Assembly (NCBI RefSeq): GCF_012927045.1
Contig: NZ_JABBFW010000005.1
Coordinates: forward strand, 62,001 to 126,000
Direction of reading: 5' to 3'
Source: Azohydromonas caseinilytica
Lineage (GTDB): Bacteria; Pseudomonadota; Gammaproteobacteria; Burkholderiales; Burkholderiaceae_C
DNA length: 64,000 bases
The notes below the pieces were generated by a model, which was given only the letters and a program-made list of their open reading frames with translations, was not told the DNA's origin and did no database searches. Position numbers and translations under genes: made by a program. Shown here piece after piece: positions 54,618 to 63,868 of this stretch (within the stretch, counting starts at the first letter, position 1; each line of letters begins with the position of its first letter).

Positions 54618-55583
54618 ATGAACCCCGATCCGAACCCCGCCGCGGCCTCCGACGAAGCGGCGCAGGAAGCCCCTGCGCCGGCCTGCGTGATGAGCTTCAA
54701 CGCTGCCGATCCCAGCGGCGCCGGCGGCGTGGCCGGCGACGTGGCCACCATCGCCGCCATGGGCGCGCACGCGCTGCCCGTGACCACCGCCATCCTCATG
54801 CGCGACACCGCCGAGGTGTTCGACCAGCACGAGCTCGACGCCGAGGTGGTGACGGAGCAGGCGCGCTCCATCCTGGAGGACGTGACGATCTCGGCCTGGA
54901 AGGTCGGCTTCCTGGGCTCGGCCGAGGTGGTGGCGGCGGTGGCCGAAATCCTCTCCGACTACCCCGACGTGCCGCTGGTGGCCTACATGCCCAGCCTCAA
55001 TTGGATCGAGGAGGAAGACCAGCGCGAGCCCTACCTCGACGCCTTCCGCGAGCTGATCCTGCCCGCCACCGAGGTGCTGGTGGGCAACCACAAGACGCTC
55101 ACCGACTTCCTGCTGCCCGACTGGGAAAGCGAGCGCCCGCCCTCGGCGCGCGAGCTGGCCGTGGCCGCCGGCGAGCACGGCGCGCGCTTCGTGCTGGTGA
55201 CGGGCGTGCACCTGCAGTCGCGCGGCGGCGAGCAGTTCCTCGACAACGTGCTGGCCTCGCCGCAGGCCGCGCTCACGGGCGAGAAGTTCGAGCGCTTCGA
55301 CACCGCCTTCGTCGGCGCCGGTGAAACGCTCTCGGCCGCGCTGGCCTCGCTGCTGGCCGCCGGCACCGAGCTGCAGGCCGCCGTGGGCGAGGCCCTGGCC
55401 TTCCTGGACCAGAGCCTGGACGCGGGCTTCCGCCCCGGCATGGGCAACGTGGTGCCGGACCGCTTCTTCTGGGCGCTGCCGCCGGAGGAAGAAGGCCTGG
55501 AGGGCGAAGCCCAGCCCGGGCAGGCCGTCGAGGCCGCGCCCGCCGCGGACAACAACAAGGGGGCCTCGCGCCGTGTCCACTGA
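54618..55583 (+). CDS. thiD: Hydroxymethylpyrimidine/phosphomethylpyrimidine kinase-like protein
   Basis: 321 residues, longer than the usual 265, with an acidic Ala-rich tail. The ribokinase-like fold is clear: [20 protein letters not shown] near residue 27, [19 protein letters not shown] near 95 and [11 protein letters not shown] near 195. The C-terminal anion-hole motif is [12 protein letters not shown] with Glu at 236, whereas classical ThiD has GTGCTLS with Cys. Thiamine kinase activity is therefore likely but not certain. Its end overlaps hemL by 11 bases. An ATG at 54550 would add 23 residues. Confidence 0.82.
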   Translation: MNPDPNPAAASDEAAQEAPAPACVMSFNAADPSGAGGVAGDVATIAAMGAHALPVTTAILMRDTAEVFDQHELDAEVVTEQARSILEDVTISAWKVGFLGSAEVVAAVAEILSDYPDVPLVAYMPSLNWIEEEDQREPYLDAFRELILPATEVLVGNHKTLTDFLLPDWESERPPSARELAVAAGEHGARFVLVTGVHLQSRGGEQFLDNVLASPQAALTGEKFERFDTAFVGAGETLSAALASLLAAGTELQAAVGEALAFLDQSLDAGFRPGMGNVVPDRFFWALPPEEEGLEGEAQPGQAVEAAPAADNNKGASRRVH

Positions 55584-56874
55584 AACCACCAATGCCGCGC
55601 TGTTCGAGCGCGCCCAGGCCGTCATTCCCGGCGGCGTGAACTCGCCGGTGCGCGCCTTCCGCGCCGTGGGCGGCACGCCGCGCTTCATCCGCCGCGCCCA
55701 GGGCGCCTACATGGTCGATGCCGAGGGGCAGCGCTACATCGACTACATCGGCTCCTGGGGCCCGATGATCCTGGGCCACGGCCACCCCGCCGTGCTCGAC
55801 GCCGTGCAGCAGGCCGCCACCGAGGGCTTCAGCTTCGGCGCCCCGACCGAGCGCGAGGTCGAGCTGGTCGAGGCCATCATCGAGCAGGTGCCCAGCGTGG
55901 AGCAGCTGCGCCTGGTCAGCTCCGGGACGGAAGCGGCCATGAGCGCCATCCGCCTGGCCCGTGGCGCCACCGGCCGCTCGCTGCTGATCAAGTTCGAGGG
56001 CTGCTACCACGGCCATGCCGATGCGCTGCTGGTCAAGGCCGGCTCGGGCCTGGCCACCTTCGGCCACCCCACCAGCGCCGGCGTGCCCGCCGAGGTGGTG
56101 CAGCACACCATGGTGCTCGAATACAACAACGTCGAGCAGCTGGAAGAGGCCTTCGCGCTGCAGGGCGCCGACATCGCCTGCGTGATGGTCGAGCCCATCG
56201 CCGGCAACATGAACTTCGTGCGCGCCAGCGTGCCCTTCATGACGCGGCTGCGCGAGCTGTGCACGCAGCACGGCGCGCTGCTGGTGTTCGACGAGGTGAT
56301 GAGCGGCTTCCGCGTCGCGCTGGGCAGCGCGCAGTCGCTCTACGCGGAATTGATCCCGGGCTTCAGGCCGGACATGAGCGTGTTCGGCAAGGTCATCGGC
56401 GGCGGCATGCCGCTGGCGGCCTTCGGCGCCAGCCGCGCCGTCATGCAGCACCTGGCCCCGCTGGGCCCGGTCTACCAGGCCGGCACGCTCAGCGGCAACC
56501 CGGTGGCCACCGCCTGCGGCCTGGCCACGCTGCGCGAGATCGCCAAGCCCGGCTTCTTCGAGGCGCTGGGCGCCAAGACCAAGCGGCTGGTCGATGGCCT
56601 GGTGGCCGTGGGCCGCGAGACCGGCGTGCCGCTGGTGGGCGACTGCGAGGGCGGCATGTTCGGCTTCTTCTTCGCCGAGGCACTGCCGCAGAACTACAAG
56701 GCCGTGATGGCCGGCGGCAGCGAGCGCTTCAACCGCTTCTTCCACGCCATGCTCGACCGCGGCGTGTACCTGGCCCCGGCGATGTACGAGGCCGGCTTCG
56801 TCAGCGCCGCGCACAGCGACGCCGACATCGCCGCCACGCTGGAGGCGGCGCGCGCGGCCCTGCGCGCGGCCTGA
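55573..56874 (+). CDS. hemL: Glutamate-1-semialdehyde 2,1-aminomutase
   Basis: 433 residues from the GTG at 55573, which overlaps the thiD end. The PLP lysine lies in [17 protein letters not shown] near residue 273, with [19 protein letters not shown] and the N-terminal [12 protein letters not shown] also diagnostic. It makes 5-aminolevulinate for heme from the glutamyl-tRNA route. It probably shares a transcript with thiD. Confidence 0.97.
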   Translation: MSTETTNAALFERAQAVIPGGVNSPVRAFRAVGGTPRFIRRAQGAYMVDAEGQRYIDYIGSWGPMILGHGHPAVLDAVQQAATEGFSFGAPTEREVELVEAIIEQVPSVEQLRLVSSGTEAAMSAIRLARGATGRSLLIKFEGCYHGHADALLVKAGSGLATFGHPTSAGVPAEVVQHTMVLEYNNVEQLEEAFALQGADIACVMVEPIAGNMNFVRASVPFMTRLRELCTQHGALLVFDEVMSGFRVALGSAQSLYAELIPGFRPDMSVFGKVIGGGMPLAAFGASRAVMQHLAPLGPVYQAGTLSGNPVATACGLATLREIAKPGFFEALGAKTKRLVDGLVAVGRETGVPLVGDCEGGMFGFFFAEALPQNYKAVMAGGSERFNRFFHAMLDRGVYLAPAMYEAGFVSAAHSDADIAATLEAARAALRAA

Positions 56875-56910
56875 TCCGCGTCAAGCGGCCCGGCACGCCG
56901 ACCGGGCCCG

Positions 56911-56950
56911 AGCCGCCCCGAGCCCCGCCAAGGGGCTCTGCGGGCGGCTT
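56911..56950 (+). terminator. Hairpin between hemL and mpl
   Basis: AGCCGCCC (56911-56918) and AGCCCC pair with AGGGGCT and GGGCGGCT (56942-56949) in a nested, slightly bulged stem. Only two T follow, so it is a weak terminator or just a hairpin. It begins 37 bases after the hemL stop. Confidence 0.4.
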
Positions 56951-56951
56951 C

Positions 56952-56957
56952 TAGAAT
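56952..56957 (+). promoter_or_regulatory. Putative -10 (TAGAAT) of mpl
   Basis: TAGAAT ends seven bases before the mpl ATG. Initiation at the usual distance would put the first base of the RNA at the start codon. There is no Shine-Dalgarno site between them. Confidence 0.45.
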
Positions 56958-56964
56958 TCGCCGG

Positions 56965-58335
56965 ATGCACATCCACATCCTGGGCATCTGCGGCACCTTC
57001 ATGGGCGGTCTGGCGGCGCTGGCGCGCGAGGCCGGCCACCGCGTCACGGGCTGCGACGCCAACGTCTACCCGCCCATGAGCGACCAGCTGCGCGCCCTGG
57101 GCATCGAGCTCATCGAGGGCTTCAGCCCCGAGCAGCTGGCGCTCAAGCCGGACATGTTCGTGATCGGCAACGTGGTCAGCCGCGGCAACCCGCTCATGGA
57201 GGCCATCCTCGACGCCGGGCTGCCCTACACCAGCGGGCCGCAGTGGCTGGCGCAGGAGGTGCTGCAGGGTCGCCATGTGCTGGCCGTGGCCGGCACGCAC
57301 GGCAAGACCACCACGACCTCCATGCTGGCCTGGGTGCTGGAGCACGCCGGGCTGCAGCCGGGCTTCCTCGTCGGCGGCGTGCCGATGAACTTCGGCGTCT
57401 CGGCACGGCTGGGCGCCGGCAAGTGCTTCGTGATCGAGGCCGACGAGTACGACACCGCCTTCTTCGACAAGCGCAGCAAGTTCGTGCACTACCGGCCGCG
57501 CACCGCCGTGCTCAACAACCTGGAGTACGACCACGCGGACATCTTCCCGGACCTGGCGGCCATCGAGACCCAGTTCCACCACCTCGTGCGCACCGTGCCT
57601 TCCTCGGGTCGCCTGGTGGTCAACGCCCGCGAGGAGGCGCTGCAGCGCGTGCTGGCGCGCGGCTGCTGGAGCGAGGTGCAGCGCTTCGGCACGCGCAAGG
57701 AGGAGCCGGGTGCGCTGCGCGCGCGCGGCGAGCCCCATGCCTTCGACGTGCTGCGTGGCGGACTCAAGATCGCGCGCGTGGAATGGGAGCTGCTGGGCGA
57801 GCACAACCAGCTCAATGCGCTGGCGGCGCTGGCCGCGGCCGAGCATGTGGGCGTGGCGCCGGAAGTCGCGGCCGAGGCGCTGGGCCGCTTCCAGAACGTG
57901 CGCCGCCGCCTGGAGCTGCGCGGCGAGGCCGGTGGCGTGAAGGTCTACGACGACTTCGCGCACCACCCCACCGCGCTGCGCACCACCGTCAACGGGCTGC
58001 GCCGCCGCGTCGGCCTCGGGGCGCGCATCCTGGCCGTGTTCGAGCCGCGCTCCAACACCATGAAGCTCGGCACCATGAAGGCGCAGCTGCCCTGGGCGCT
58101 GGAAGAGGCGGACCTGAGCTTCTGCCACTCCGGCGGCCTGGGCTGGAATGCCGCGGAGGCCCTGGCCCCGATGGGCGAGCAGGCCGTGGTCTGCGAGGAC
58201 ATCGACGCGCTGGTCAAGGCGGTGGTGAAGGCGGCGCGGCCCGGCGACCACATCCTGTGCATGAGCAACGGCAGCTTCGGTGGCATCCACGCCAAGCTGC
58301 TGCAGGCGCTGGACAAGCTGGAGAACCGGGCGTGA
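56965..58335 (+). CDS. mpl: Murein peptide ligase Mpl
   Basis: 456 residues. The Mur-ligase N-terminus HIHILGICGTFMGGLAALA, the P-loop VAGTHGKTTTTSMLAWVL near residue 112 and EADEYDTAFFDKRSKF near 155 (specific to Mpl) are visible. It re-attaches recovered tripeptide to UDP-MurNAc in cell-wall recycling. It overlaps the esterase gene by four bases. Confidence 0.96.
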   Translation: MHIHILGICGTFMGGLAALAREAGHRVTGCDANVYPPMSDQLRALGIELIEGFSPEQLALKPDMFVIGNVVSRGNPLMEAILDAGLPYTSGPQWLAQEVLQGRHVLAVAGTHGKTTTTSMLAWVLEHAGLQPGFLVGGVPMNFGVSARLGAGKCFVIEADEYDTAFFDKRSKFVHYRPRTAVLNNLEYDHADIFPDLAAIETQFHHLVRTVPSSGRLVVNAREEALQRVLARGCWSEVQRFGTRKEEPGALRARGEPHAFDVLRGGLKIARVEWELLGEHNQLNALAALAAAEHVGVAPEVAAEALGRFQNVRRRLELRGEAGGVKVYDDFAHHPTALRTTVNGLRRRVGLGARILAVFEPRSNTMKLGTMKAQLPWALEEADLSFCHSGGLGWNAAEALAPMGEQAVVCEDIDALVKAVVKAARPGDHILCMSNGSFGGIHAKLLQALDKLENRA

Positions 58336-58943
58336 ACACGCCGGCCCGGGCGCCCACGCACCTGCTCTACCTGCACGGCTTCCGCTCCTCGCCGCGCTCG
58401 TTCAAGGCGCAGCGCATGGCGGCCTGGATGCAGGCCCACCGGCCCGACGTGCACTGGTGGTGCCCGCAGCTGCCGCCCTCCCCGCGCGAGGCCGTCGATC
58501 TGCTGCTGCAGGGCACGGCCGCCTGGCCGCGCGACGGCATGGCGGTGGTCGGCAGCTCGCTGGGCGGCTTCTACGCCACGGTGCTGGCCGAGCGCCTGGG
58601 CTGCCGCGCCGTGCTGATCAACCCGGCGGTGGAGCCGGCACGCGACCTGGCCAAGTACATCGGCGAGCAGACGGCGTTTCACGATCCGCAGCAGCATTTC
58701 TTCTTCCGGGCCGAGTTCGTGGACGAGCTGCGCGCGCTGCAGCCGCCGGCCCTCACGCAGCCCCAGCGCTACCTGGCGCTGATCGCCACCGGCGACGAGG
58801 TGCTGGACTGGCGCGAGATGGCGGCGCGCTATGCGGCCTGCCATCCGCACGTCATCCAGGGCAGCGACCACGCCCTCTCGGACTTCGACGCCCACCTGCC
58901 CCGCCTGCTGGGTTTCCTGGGCCTGCAAAACGCTTCAAGCTGA
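58332..58943 (+). CDS. YqiA/YcfP family alpha/beta hydrolase
   Basis: 203 residues from a GTG at 58332 whose GTGA overlaps the mpl stop. The fold starts LLYLHGFRSSPRSFKAQRM; the nucleophile elbow is VVGSSLGGFYATVLAERLG near residue 77, the Asp is in LIATGDEVLDW and the His in GSDHALSDFDAHL. These small esterases act on unknown short-chain substrates. No membrane or signal sequence. Probably co-transcribed with mpl. Confidence 0.88.
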   Translation: MNTPARAPTHLLYLHGFRSSPRSFKAQRMAAWMQAHRPDVHWWCPQLPPSPREAVDLLLQGTAAWPRDGMAVVGSSLGGFYATVLAERLGCRAVLINPAVEPARDLAKYIGEQTAFHDPQQHFFFRAEFVDELRALQPPALTQPQRYLALIATGDEVLDWREMAARYAACHPHVIQGSDHALSDFDAHLPRLLGFLGLQNASS

Positions 58944-58952
58944 GCCCAGCGA

Positions 58953-58978
58953 GCCGCCGGCAGCACCCCGCCGGCGGC
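58953..58978 (+). terminator. GC-rich hairpin after the esterase gene
   Basis: GCCGCCGGC, eight bases, GCCGGCGGC: a perfect nine-base stem starting ten bases after the stop. There is no T-run, so termination would need Rho. The remaining 200 bases to the SDR gene hold nothing I can support. Confidence 0.35.
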
Positions 58979-59180
58979 CTCGCGCGACCGGGGGCCGGCG
59001 GTACGGCGCTTGCCCTTGAGGGCGCTGGCAATCTCCGGCCGACCAGGGCCTGCCTTGGCCCGACCCTTCCAGGCAGTTCGGAAGGCGTGTGGCACCATCG
59101 ATGCGCGCGCACCGGCTGTGGAGGCGCGGCAGAGGTGTTGCGATGCCGGTGTCGCTCTCACCATTCCTGGAGCTTGACTC

Positions 59181-59921
59181 ATGCGTTTGAAGAACAAGGT
59201 TTGCATCGTCACCGGCGCCGCGCAGGGCATCGGGCTGGCCACGGCGAAGAAGTTCTGTAGCGAGGGCGCGGTGGTCGTGCTGTGCGACGTCCGCCCGGAT
59301 GCGGTCGATGCCGCCGTGGGGCAATGCCTGGAGGCCGGCGGCCGGGCCGAGGGCCAGGTGGTCAACGTCACCGACCGGGCGCAGATCGACGCCATGGTGG
59401 CAGCCGTCAAGGCACGGCACGGGCGCATCGACGTGCTGGTCAACAACGCCGGCATCACCAAGGACGCGCGGCTGCAGAAGATGACGCTGGAGCAGTTCGA
59501 CGCCGTGATCGACGTCAACCTGCGCGGCGTCTTCCACTGCTCGCAGGCGGTGGCCGACACCATGGTGGCGCAGGGCAGCGGCGTGATCCTCAACGCCTCC
59601 AGCGTGGTGGGCCTTTACGGCAACTTCGGCCAGACCAACTACGCCGCCAGCAAGTTCGGCGTCATCGGCTTCACCAAGACCTGGTCGCGCGAGCTCGGCC
59701 CCAAGGGCGTGCGCGTCAACGCGGTGGCGCCGGGCTTCATCCAGACGCCCATCCTCGACACCATCCCGCAGAAGGTGATCGACCAGCTCGTGGCGCAGGT
59801 GCCGCTGGGCCGCCTGGGCAAGCCCGAGGAGATCGCCAACACCTACGCCTTCCTCGCCAGCGACGAGGCCAGCTACATCAACGGCGTGGTGATCGAGGTC
59901 GGCGGCGGCCTGACGGTCTGA
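59181..59921 (+). CDS. Short-chain dehydrogenase, FabG type
   Basis: 246 residues. Cofactor motif [15 protein letters not shown] at residues 11-25, NNAG in [10 protein letters not shown] near 90, catalytic Ser in [13 protein letters not shown] and the YxxxK pair in [12 protein letters not shown] near 153 are present. It resembles beta-ketoacyl-ACP or acetoacetyl-CoA reductases, but no fatty-acid gene is nearby, so the substrate is open. GGAG lies nine bases before the ATG. Confidence 0.9.
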   Translation: MRLKNKVCIVTGAAQGIGLATAKKFCSEGAVVVLCDVRPDAVDAAVGQCLEAGGRAEGQVVNVTDRAQIDAMVAAVKARHGRIDVLVNNAGITKDARLQKMTLEQFDAVIDVNLRGVFHCSQAVADTMVAQGSGVILNASSVVGLYGNFGQTNYAASKFGVIGFTKTWSRELGPKGVRVNAVAPGFIQTPILDTIPQKVIDQLVAQVPLGRLGKPEEIANTYAFLASDEASYINGVVIEVGGGLTV

Positions 59922-59938
59922 AGCGGGCGTCCCGCCCG

Positions 59939-59986
59939 GGCTGAGCCCTTCGGCAAGCTCGGGCCGGACGGGAACTTCTCCCGTCC
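59939..59986. repeat. Degraded copy of the dispersed repeat with a perfect hairpin
   Basis: GGGCTGAGCCCTTCGGCAAGC resembles the reverse of the repeat at 3446-3545. Directly after it GGACGGGA (59966-59973), loop ACTTC, TCCCGTCC (59979-59986) form a perfect eight-base stem. It separates the SDR gene from the RNase gene and may limit read-through. Confidence 0.5.
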
Positions 59987-60034
59987 CGCCAGGCGCGACA
60001 CCCCTGCCCCGGCGGGCCTTGTGGCCGCTGCGGC

Positions 60035-60040
60035 GACAAT
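60035..60040 (+). promoter_or_regulatory. Putative -10 (GACAAT) of the RNB ribonuclease gene
   Basis: GACAAT ends seven bases before the ATG at 60048, the same spacing as before mpl. GGGGG stands directly before the ATG, too near for normal ribosome binding. Confidence 0.35.
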
Positions 60041-60047
60041 ACGGGGG

Positions 60048-62096
60048 ATGTACGCCCTGTTCGATGAAGCCGGCAAGTTCCTGGCCGGCCGTGTGATGTC
60101 CGAAGCCGAGAGCTCGCTGCAGGTCGAGCTCGACTCCGGCAAGCGCGTCAAGGTCAAGTCCGCCAACGTGCTGCTGAAGTTCGACAAGCCCGCGCCCGCC
60201 GAGCTCCTGGCCCGCGCCCAGGCCATCGCCCCCGAGATCGATCTCGATCTGGCCTGGGAATTCGCGCCCGAGGGCGAGTTCGGCTTCGCGGCGCTGGCGC
60301 GCGACTACTTCAGCGCCAGCGCCTCGCTGGAGCAGCAGGTCGCGGCGCTGCTGCGCCTCTTCGAGGCGCCCCACTACTTCCGCCGCGCCGGCAAGGGCGT
60401 GTTCAAGAAGGCGCCGGAGGAGATCGTCAAGGCCGCGCTGCTGGGCATCGAGCGCAAGAAGCAGCTCGCCGCGCAGATCGAGGCCTGGGCCCAGGAACTC
60501 GTGGCCGGGCGCTGCCCCGAGCCCGTCCGCGAGCAGCTCTACAAGATCCTGTTCCGCCCCGACAAGAACGCGGCCGAGTACAAGGCCGTGGTCGATGCGG
60601 CCAAGCTGGCGCAGCGCGCGCCGCTGGACCTGCTCAAGGACGCCGGCGCCATCACCAGCCCCTACCAGTTCCACTGGCGGCGCTTCCTGTTCGAGCAATT
60701 CCCCAAGGGCACTGGCTTCCCGGCCCTGCAGGCGCCGGCCATCAAGGAGGAACTGCCGCTGGCGCCGGTGGCCGCCTTCTCCATCGACGATTCGGCCACG
60801 ACCGAGATCGACGACGCACTCTCGGTGCAGGGCTTGGGCAGCGGCATGGTGGTGCTGGGCATCCACATCGCGGCGCCGGGCCTGGCCATCGCGCCCGAAG
60901 GCGCCGTGGACAAGGTCGCGCGCGACCGGCTGTCCACCGTCTACATGCCGGGCTGGAAGCTCACCATGCTGCCCGACGACGTGGTGCAGGCCTACACGCT
61001 CATCGAAGGCCGCGACTGCCCGGCCGTGAGCCTGTACGTGACCTTCGACGAGGCGACGCTGGAGATCCGCAGCCGCGAGACGAAGCTGGAGCGCGTGCCC
61101 ATCGTGCGCAACCTGCGCCATGACCAGCTCGACGACGTCATCACCGAGGCCAGCCTGACCGGCGAGGCGCCCGCCGACTACGAGTTCGCACCCGAGCTGG
61201 CCTTCACCTTCCGCCTGGCCCGGCATCTGAAGGCCCAGCGCGAGGTGGTTCGCGGCAAGCCCGAGAACTTCAACCGCCCGGACTACAACTTCCGGCTGCT
61301 GGACAACGGGGGCGAGCCCACCGGCGAGGAAACGGTGCAGATCAGCACGCGCCGCCGCGGCGCGCCGCTGGACCTGATCGTCTCGGAGGCCATGATCCTG
61401 GCCAACAGCAGCTGGGGCGGCTGGCTGGCCGAGTGCGGAGTGCCCGGCATCTACCGCAGCCAGGCCAGCCTGGCGCCCGGCATCAAGGTGCGCATGGGGG
61501 TGAAACCCGCGCCGCACGCCGGCATGGGCGTGGCGCAGTACACCTGGGCCACCTCGCCGCTGCGCCGCTACGTGGACTTGGTCAACCAGTGGCAGATCAT
61601 TGCCTGTGCGCGCCACGGGCGCACCGCGCCGCTGTCCGCGCCCTTCAAGCCCAAGGACGCCAATCTCTTCTCGATCATCTCGGGCTTCGACGCCGCCTAC
61701 GGCGCCTACAACGACTTCCAGCACGGCATCGAGCGCTTCTGGACCCTGCGCTGGCTGCAGCAGAACGGCGTCACCGAGCTCGACGCCGCGGTGCTCAAGG
61801 ACGGCCTGGTGCGGGCCGACACGCTGCCGCTGGTGTTCCGCGCGCTGGGCTGCGAGGGCCTGCCGCGTGGCGCGCATGTGCGCGTGCGCGTCACCGGCTG
61901 CGACCTGCTGACGCTGGACCTGCACGCCAGCCTGCTGGCGCGCCTGGACGACGCGGCGCCGGCGCAGAGCCTGGCCGAACCCGAGGCCGAGGAGGCGGAG
62001 GAAGAGGAAGAGGCCAGCGGGCCGCTGGCGCTGGCCATCGACGTGGCCGATGCCGATGCCACCGTGGCGGCCGAGCCGCCCAGTCCCGCCGCCTGA
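60048..62096 (+). CDS. RNB domain-containing ribonuclease (RNase II/R family)
   Basis: 682 residues. The catalytic aspartates are visible in FSIDDSATTEIDDALSV near residue 247. An RNB domain of normal length follows, with YTWATSPLRRYVDLVNQWQ near 510, and then an S1-like tail (ARVRVTG region) and an acidic end (EAEEAEEEEEASGP). It degrades RNA 3' to 5'. The cold-shock domains of full RNase R are not recognised, so it is nearer to RNase II. Four bases separate its stop from the TonB-family gene, so they form one operon. Confidence 0.92.
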   Translation: MYALFDEAGKFLAGRVMSEAESSLQVELDSGKRVKVKSANVLLKFDKPAPAELLARAQAIAPEIDLDLAWEFAPEGEFGFAALARDYFSASASLEQQVAALLRLFEAPHYFRRAGKGVFKKAPEEIVKAALLGIERKKQLAAQIEAWAQELVAGRCPEPVREQLYKILFRPDKNAAEYKAVVDAAKLAQRAPLDLLKDAGAITSPYQFHWRRFLFEQFPKGTGFPALQAPAIKEELPLAPVAAFSIDDSATTEIDDALSVQGLGSGMVVLGIHIAAPGLAIAPEGAVDKVARDRLSTVYMPGWKLTMLPDDVVQAYTLIEGRDCPAVSLYVTFDEATLEIRSRETKLERVPIVRNLRHDQLDDVITEASLTGEAPADYEFAPELAFTFRLARHLKAQREVVRGKPENFNRPDYNFRLLDNGGEPTGEETVQISTRRRGAPLDLIVSEAMILANSSWGGWLAECGVPGIYRSQASLAPGIKVRMGVKPAPHAGMGVAQYTWATSPLRRYVDLVNQWQIIACARHGRTAPLSAPFKPKDANLFSIISGFDAAYGAYNDFQHGIERFWTLRWLQQNGVTELDAAVLKDGLVRADTLPLVFRALGCEGLPRGAHVRVRVTGCDLLTLDLHASLLARLDDAAPAQSLAEPEAEEAEEEEEASGPLALAIDVADADATVAAEPPSPAA

Positions 62097-62102
62097 GCCG
62101 CC

Positions 62103-62972
62103 ATGCGCGCGCTGCGACTGCCGGCGCTGAGCCCGCTGCAGTGGGCGCTGGGCGTGTCGCTGCTGGCGCATGCGGGCCTGCTGGGCCTGCGCCTGGCCGA
62201 CCCGCAAGGCTTCGCGCGGCTGTTCAAGGACGCGCCGCTGGAAGTGGTGCTGGTCAATGCCCAGGCGCAGCTGGCGCCCAAGCGGCCGCAGGCGCTGGCG
62301 CAGCACAACCTGGCCGGCGGCGGCGATGCCGAGGCCGGGCGCGCCACTTCCCCGCTGCCGGCCGCGGCGCTGGAGGCGCCGGGCGAGTCCAGCGAGGATG
62401 CGCAGCGCCGCATCGAGCAGCTGCAGCAACAGCAGCGGCAGTTGCTGGCCCTGGCGCGCGAGGCCCTGGCGCAGATGCCGCGCCCCGATCCGCAGCGCGA
62501 CCAGGGGCAGCCCCAGGCGCAGGAGCAGGAAGAGCGCCACCGCCAGCTGCTGCGCCATCTGGCCGAGATCGAGCGCCGCGTGAACGAGGACAACGCCCGC
62601 CCGCGCCGGCGCTACGTCAGCCCCGCCACGCGCGAGGTGCCCTACGCGCGCTACTACGACGCGCTGCGCCATCGCGTCGAGGCGCGCGGCACGCAGGACT
62701 TCCCGCAGGCCGAGGGCAAGAAGCTCTACGGCGAGCTGACCATGGCCCTCACCGTCGATGCCCGGGGCCAGCTGCTCGAAACGAAGGTGCTCAAGCCCTC
62801 GGGCCAGCCGCTGCTGGACCGCCGCGCCGAGGCCATCGCGCGGGCCGCCGGCCCCTACGGCCTTTTCGATACCGAGCTGCGCGCGCTGGCCGACCTGCTG
62901 GTCATCACCGCTCGCTTTCGCTTCACCCGTGAAGACGGCGTGCAGGCCGTCCCGATGGGCGGCGCGCCCTGA
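62103..62972 (+). CDS. TonB family protein / energy transducer
   Basis: 289 residues: one N-terminal membrane segment (LQWALGVSLLAHAGLLGLRLA), a Gln/Ala-rich linker and coiled coil at about residues 95-165 (RRIEQLQQQQRQLLALA), and a C-terminal TonB-like domain (YGELTMALTVDARGQLLETK). It should span the periplasm and transmit energy or tether complexes. No ExbB or ExbD gene is nearby. It lies between the RNase gene and aroE. Confidence 0.85.
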   Translation: MRALRLPALSPLQWALGVSLLAHAGLLGLRLADPQGFARLFKDAPLEVVLVNAQAQLAPKRPQALAQHNLAGGGDAEAGRATSPLPAAALEAPGESSEDAQRRIEQLQQQQRQLLALAREALAQMPRPDPQRDQGQPQAQEQEERHRQLLRHLAEIERRVNEDNARPRRRYVSPATREVPYARYYDALRHRVEARGTQDFPQAEGKKLYGELTMALTVDARGQLLETKVLKPSGQPLLDRRAEAIARAAGPYGLFDTELRALADLLVITARFRFTREDGVQAVPMGGAP

Positions 62973-63018
62973 ACGTCCGCCTGGACGCCTCCCCAAGTTC
63001 TTTCTTCATCCGGCTCCC

Positions 63019-63855
63019 ATGACCGACCTCGACCGCTACGCCGTCTTCGGCCACCCCGTGCAGCACAGCCTGTCGCCCCTGATCCACCAGGCCTTTGCCG
63101 AGCAGACCGGCCAGCGCCTGAGCTACACGCGGCTGTGGGCGCCGCTGGACGGCTTCGAGGCCGTGCTGCGCGCCTTCATCGCCGGCGGCGGGTGCGGCGC
63201 CAACGTGACGGTGCCCTTCAAGTTCGAGGCGCTGCGCCTGGCCACGCGGCGCAGCGAGCGCGCCGAGCTGGCGCAGGCGGCCAACGTGCTGAGCTTCGAC
63301 GGCGAGGAGATCCATGCCGACAACAGCGACGGCGTCGGGCTGGTGCGGGACATCGAGATCGGCGCCGGCCGTGCGCTGGCCGGGCGGCGTGTGCTGCTGG
63401 TGGGCGCGGGCGGCGCGGGCGCGGGCGTGCTGGGGCCGCTGCTGCAGGCAACGCCGGCCGAGATCGTGGTGGCCAACCGCACCGAGGAGCGCGCGCAGGA
63501 TCTGGTGCTGCGCCATGCCGAGCTCGCGCAATCCTGTGGCGTGCAACTGCACGCCGCGCCCATGCAGGCGCCGGGCAAGGCCTTCGACGTGGTGCTCAAT
63601 GCCAGCGCCAGCAGCCTGGAAGGTGCCGCCTCGCCCGTGCCGGCGCAGGTGCTGCGCGCCGGCGCACTGGCGGTGGACCTGATGTACGGCCCCAAGGCCC
63701 AGCCTTTCCTGGACTGGGCCCGCGGCCATGGCGCCGAGGCGCGCGACGGCCTGGGCATGCTGGTGGAGCAGGCCGCCGAGGCCTTCGCCGCCTGGCGCGG
63801 CGTGCGGCCGGACACGGCGCCGGTGCTGGCGGCGCTGCGCGCGCGCCAGGGCTGA
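63019..63855 (+). CDS. aroE: Shikimate dehydrogenase
   Basis: 278 residues. Substrate site YAVFGHPVQHSLSPLIHQ at residues 7-24, catalytic Lys in NVTVPFKFEALRLA near 66, Asp in ADNSDGVGLVRD near 102 and the NADP motif LLVGAGGAGAGVLGPLL near 130 are present. It reduces 3-dehydroshikimate for aromatic amino acids. The ATG at 63019 was chosen as the upstream frame is a TonB-gene shadow. Confidence 0.95.
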   Translation: MTDLDRYAVFGHPVQHSLSPLIHQAFAEQTGQRLSYTRLWAPLDGFEAVLRAFIAGGGCGANVTVPFKFEALRLATRRSERAELAQAANVLSFDGEEIHADNSDGVGLVRDIEIGAGRALAGRRVLLVGAGGAGAGVLGPLLQATPAEIVVANRTEERAQDLVLRHAELAQSCGVQLHAAPMQAPGKAFDVVLNASASSLEGAASPVPAQVLRAGALAVDLMYGPKAQPFLDWARGHGAEARDGLGMLVEQAAEAFAAWRGVRPDTAPVLAALRARQG

Positions 63856-63868
63856 CGCGCCGACGCCC

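Noticed and set aside
56911-56950. Riboswitch or structured RNA between hemL and mpl
   Set aside because: Only one nested GC stem is seen, with no conserved riboswitch core; recorded as a weak terminator.
58935-62996. Minus-strand open frame of 1353 residues opposite the SDR, RNase and TonB genes
   Set aside because: Spans three real genes and two intergenic gaps and has no recognisable family; a composition artefact.
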